Shown one piece after another: positions 61,243 through 64,000 of a stretch of 64,000 nucleotides of DNA. Each line of letters starts with the position of its first letter. Position 1 is the stretch's first letter. The notes below the pieces were generated by a model. That model did not search any database and was not told where the DNA came from. It was given only the letters and a program-made list of their open reading frames with translations. Position numbers and translations under genes: made by a program. Source of the stretch: Athripsodes cinereus (taxonomy: Eukaryota > Arthropoda > Insecta > Trichoptera > Leptoceridae); assembly GCA_947579605.1 (NCBI GenBank), contig OX388314.1:3286001-3350000 (forward strand). Direction: 5' to 3'.

Positions 61243-61285
61243 AACTCTGTGTCATAAACATACAAACCGTCCTATCCGTGCATAT
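61243..61285 (-). mobile_element. SINE-A scrap
   Basis: GTCATAAACATACAAACCGT then CCTATCCGTGCAT matches the reverse complement of ATGGACAGCTTGCATG-type sequence in the SINE-A middle. Confidence 0.45.
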
Positions 61286-61545
61286 ACCTCCTCGGCCTCT
61301 TCTGCTGTCAACAAACTCGTTAAACCCAATATGGCGAACACCTCCAAATTTGCAGAAAGGAGCTTCAGAGCCGCCGCGCCATCCGTCTGGAACAGACTGC
61401 CCACAGATGTGAGGGTGAATCAGTCCACAACCACATTTAGAACCAAGTTGAAAACACTACTGTTCGGGAGAAGTCACGGCGCCCTTGAGATGGTCACGGA
61501 TCATTAAACGGCGCCACATATAAATAGTCCGATTATTATTATTAT
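61285..61545 (+). mobile_element. CR1/L2-like LINE C-terminus
   Basis: One frame reads MANTSKFAERSFRAAAPSVW, NRLPTDVRVNQSTTTFRTKL and KTLLFGRSHGALEMVTDH then TAA at 61504-61506, followed by AACGGCGCCACATATAAATA and an (ATT)n tail at 61533-61547. FAERSFRxAAPxxWNxLPxxVR is the standard CR1/L2 end. The upstream codons to 61285 are in a shifted frame. Confidence 0.8.
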
Positions 61546-61554
61546 TATATAAAA

Positions 61555-61685
61555 AAATAAGATATTCAGGTTGTATTGAATTCAAAATGTATACTCGTAA
61601 TCTCTTTATTTTTTTGAACACCTGCCTTTTACAGGACACTCGAAAACTCGAGTGCGAGACCAATTCTTTACCTGGTACTCCCCTG
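61555..61685 (-). mobile_element. SINE-A, 5' half
   Basis: TATTCAGGTTGTATTGAATT, TTTTTTTGAACACCTGCCTT, TTACAGGACACTCGAAAACT, GTGCGAGACCAATTCTTTAC then CTGGTACTCC. It lies just past the L2-like tail. Confidence 0.7.
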
Positions 61686-62009
61686 CTGATTTGAAAACAT
61701 TAAATTGGATTAAAATTCTCATTAATAAAACGTTATAGGAAAAGGTAAGTATGCGTGTACATACTTATTCCTATTAATTTTGTATAGGTTTGTTTTAGCA
61801 CGAACAAAGAAAATTTGTTCAAATCAATAGAGCTTAAAATTAAACTGCTTATGGAAGCTTATTTATTAATGAAATACAAAACCTTGCTTCCATAAATAGT
61901 TAAATATTCATTAAAAAGGTCTTCCTTTGTGATGTGAAATTTAATTCTCAGTTTTTAACAACATATTATTTTGAAGGCGTGGAGAATACTTATTTCGAAT
62001 TGAGAAATA
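61686..62009. other. No feature recognised
   Basis: AT-rich spacer. Confidence 0.5.
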
Positions 62010-62365
62010 TGGTTTGCTCCAAATCATCTTCTAGGGAAAAATTGAGGCTAGTCGCAGTGTGGGAAGGTGGCAGATGTCCTGGCTAAGAAACATCTGAGAG
62101 TGCAACGGAACATACAGAAGGTGGAAAGATTTTTCCGGCAAGCACTGCAGCCATATACATAATGTAGGTACAATAATTTGTGTATTTTAGCCACGAAATT
62201 GATACATTCTCGCAAAATCGTCTATAGTTGAACGACTACGTAACGCTAAAATGTGTGTTGACTAAGGCTCCAGAACAGAAAAACCTACATATGTCAGGGT
62301 GACAGCCGACGTCGGAGGAGCTGATATGGTTCTTCAAGAAGAAGAAGAGAAGATACCTATCTTAT
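62010..62365 (+). mobile_element. LINE C-terminal remnant, strongly decayed
   Basis: KIEASRSVGRWQMSWLRNI then a stop, ECNGTYRRWKDF; compare the common LINE pattern KIEGRRxVGRxxMxWLxNIxEWTG. 62290-62365 (AGCCGACGTCGGAGGAGCTG, TTCTTCAAGAAGAAGAAGAG) ends in an (AAG)n tail and may be a separate 3' end. Confidence 0.5.
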
Positions 62366-62414
62366 AATTATAATATACCTATATAGAATATACCTACCGA
62401 GTATTCAGAATAAA

Positions 62415-62605
62415 ATAGGGCTCCACTCTTTTCTATCAGTTTCGTGAGTCCCGTAAGAGATAGGTATTCGTAAAACATCATGCTTAAGATAATATTTAGC
62501 ATTTTCAATTTAGCAATGAGAAATGCCATTGATCTTGAATGTCATTCCAACTATTGCTATGTACAGAACAACTTGCTCTTTCGTGATGTGGAATTGGTCT
62601 AATGA
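62415..62605 (+). mobile_element. SINE-A, old copy
   Basis: GGCTCCACTCTTTTCTATCA, GTCCCGTAAGAGATAGGTAT, AATTTAGCAATGAGAAATGC, ATCTTGAATGTCATTCCAAC and GAACAACTTGCTC. Confidence 0.6.
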
Positions 62606-62629
62606 CTACATTGATGATGACTTCTCAGA

Positions 62630-62708
62630 ATGAAGTAGGTCTCCCACTGTTTTCTGTAGGTTTTCGAAGCTCCTGTTAAAAAATAGGTGTTCATGTAATA
62701 CCACATAC
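62630..62708 (+). mobile_element. SINE-A head
   Basis: GTAGGTCTCCCACTGTTTTC, TGTAGGTTTTCGAAGCTCCT, GTTAAAAAATAGGTGTTCAT. It is followed directly by an RTE-1 end in the opposite orientation. Confidence 0.65.
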
Positions 62709-62711
62709 TGT

Positions 62712-62805
62712 GAATCACGACGCATCCCTTGTGGGGTAAGCAGAAAGGATCGACAGTCACTTTCTCTTATCCACCTTTCGTTACCGTTGCTAGTAAAATA
62801 CAATT
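62712..62805 (-). mobile_element. RTE-1 LINE 3' end
   Basis: TGAATCACGACGCATCCCTT, GTGGGGTAAGCAGAAAGGAT, CGACAGTCACTTTCTCTTAT then CCACCTTTCGTTACCG; compare 4763-4850. Confidence 0.6.
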
Positions 62806-63822
62806 TCTACTAGCAACCTTCAGACAATTGAATGAATTATTACACATGACGTGGATGCAAGTTATTCATGATTTTCGTCGATAAAATTATTTTTGTTCTA
62901 TTTTTAAAGGACATCACTCGTTTACGAGTTATCAGTATCATCAAAAAGAACAAATAATAGATGTTAATTTTGGCAGAATACAGCTACTAAATGAGGCAAA
63001 CATTACATAAAGTAGGTATTCAACAATGAATTAAACCACAAAATGTTAGATGAGCCTAGTTGTAAGTAATTTTTTGAACATTTATTTGTTGTTGTAAACG
63101 TACCTATTTTTTTGATACACTGTTTATTTAAGATGATAAAAATTATACTAAAATAAAAATCTAAAAAAATTAGTACAAACATGTTGTAATTGTCGGTCCC
63201 TGTCCACTAATCCCTACCTCTTATTATAGTTCCCAGATTCTTTGTAGTGTAAGGTGTGTGTGTTGTGGATTTTTTTCGCTTTTTGATTTAAATAACATTT
63301 TTTTTATTTTGTGTACTTTGTTCAGTTTGCGTTAAAAAAATATTGGCGTTGAATCAACTCAAAACATATTTTTTTCAGTTTAAGCTTGCTTAAAACATTG
63401 TTGCATAACATCATCCATATTATCACTGTTATGCTAGAAACAATAAACACAATACATACGTTAGCAGTAGTACAAGTAGTCATTGTATGTATATATAGTG
63501 TGTGTTACTGTTGTGATGTCTCCAGACATTTAAACTTTGTTCTATTCTGTATATTTGTTTGTTTGTTTGTCTATCAAAAGATCCACTGTACTTTTGTGTA
63601 AACCACCTCTAGTGGACGGCGTCGGTTGCAAAAATGCCAGAATCAGTTGAAAATACACCACTTTCTTTGATTGCTAATGTTAAACTTAATAATGTTGAAG
63701 CATTAAATTATTGTTAAGATTTTTTACCTATGTTTAACACTAAAACATTAAATTCAATCAAATTTATGATCTGGATGTACAAACTATGTGTTTAAATTGT
63801 ACAATTTTCTTTTGCATTATGT
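62806..63822. other. No feature recognised
   Basis: AT-rich; TTTGTTTGTTTGTTTG near 63556-63570 is a short simple run. Nothing identifiable. Confidence 0.5.
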
Positions 63823-63825
63823 ATA

Positions 63826-64000
63826 TTTTTTGAGTGTCCGTTAGTTTTCGATCGTCCTGTAAAAGGCAGGTGTTCATAAAACCACAGTTTAAGGACATCT
63901 CCTACCTTTAATTCAGCGATGAGGTATGTCCCTCGTCCTAAATGTCTTAATTTTGTTAGCGCTGAGAGGACGACTTGCAGGTTTATTGCACGTGGTTTAT
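63826..64000 (+). mobile_element. SINE-A, cut by the window edge
   Basis: GAGTGTCCGTTAGTTTTCGA, TCCTGTAAAAGGCAGGTGTT, AATTCAGCGATGAGGTATGT, CCTCGTCCTAAATGTCTTAA, GCTGAGAGGACGACTTGCAG. The 3' part lies beyond the window. Confidence 0.7.

Overview
This window looks like non-genic DNA (intergenic, or inside a long intron) from an insect, most probably a moth or butterfly. It is AT-rich and has no convincing host-gene exon. It is packed with decayed non-LTR retrotransposons, their SINE passengers and short inverted-repeat DNA transposons. The lepidopteran guess is inference: it rests on word use such as GTAGGTA and on repeat types I associate with moths and butterflies, namely RTE-like LINE tails, a Helitron-like 3' end in GGGTCAGCTGGT, and a LINE 3' UTR hairpin after TTRGYTGGAAGA. 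I ran no database search. Family labels such as SINE-A and RTE-1 are local names for this window.

Main families. (1) RTE-1 is a LINE represented by about 13 5'-truncated copies carrying the C-terminal RWFGHVERM / GRPRTTWLDHV region; two copies have clean 9-bp target-site duplications (TSDs). (2) SINE-A has about 30 fragments on both strands. The full copy at 1831-2080 is 250 bp with a 10-bp TSD. Its 3' end matches the RTE-1 3' end, so it looks like a short element that borrows the RTE-1 machinery. (3) LINE-X (WSWLGHVLRM, ATG/GAT tail) has TSDs of 10 and 11 bp. (4) Other LINEs: RTE-2, a GRPPKRW family, jockey-like, CR1/L2-like, and families with C-terminal zinc-finger-like motifs. (5) SINE-B and SINE-C are tRNA-derived. 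(6) DNA transposons: a piggyBac relic with TTAA and CCCC ends (53108-54988), a hAT-like element with an 8-bp TSD (10160-11037), a pogo-like element with TA (2354-2830), a fold-back element with tandem-repeat arms (48210-49997), and several palindromic MITEs.

Layout. 1-9.8 kb: LINE tails, a palindromic MITE, full-length SINE-A, pogo-like element, GAGAAATTTCTC element, inverted RTE-1 pair, LINE-X insertion. 9.8-19.6 kb: 21-bp minisatellite, hAT-like element, GRPPKRW LINE, Helitron-like piece, nested LINE-in-LINE at 17.6-18.6 kb. 19.6-33.7 kb: SINE-A and SINE-B copies, jockey-like LINE, RTE-1 with TSD, large hairpin with 15-bp flanking repeats, MITE in an old repeat, opposed RTE-2 copies. 33.7-47.9 kb: SINE-C, SINE-B, LINE pieces, three-copy Rep1, a SINE-A/RTE-1 chimera, 9-bp microsatellite. 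48-64 kb: fold-back element, MITEs, piggyBac relic, split MITE with an L2-like LINE inside, SINE-A copies.

Nothing here works together as a pathway. The biology visible is insertion history: reverse-transcribed elements landing in each other, short elements sharing tails with autonomous ones, and DNA transposons decayed to their ends. Two short minus-strand ORFs (6216-6467 and 56653-56970) read like real protein but I cannot identify them.
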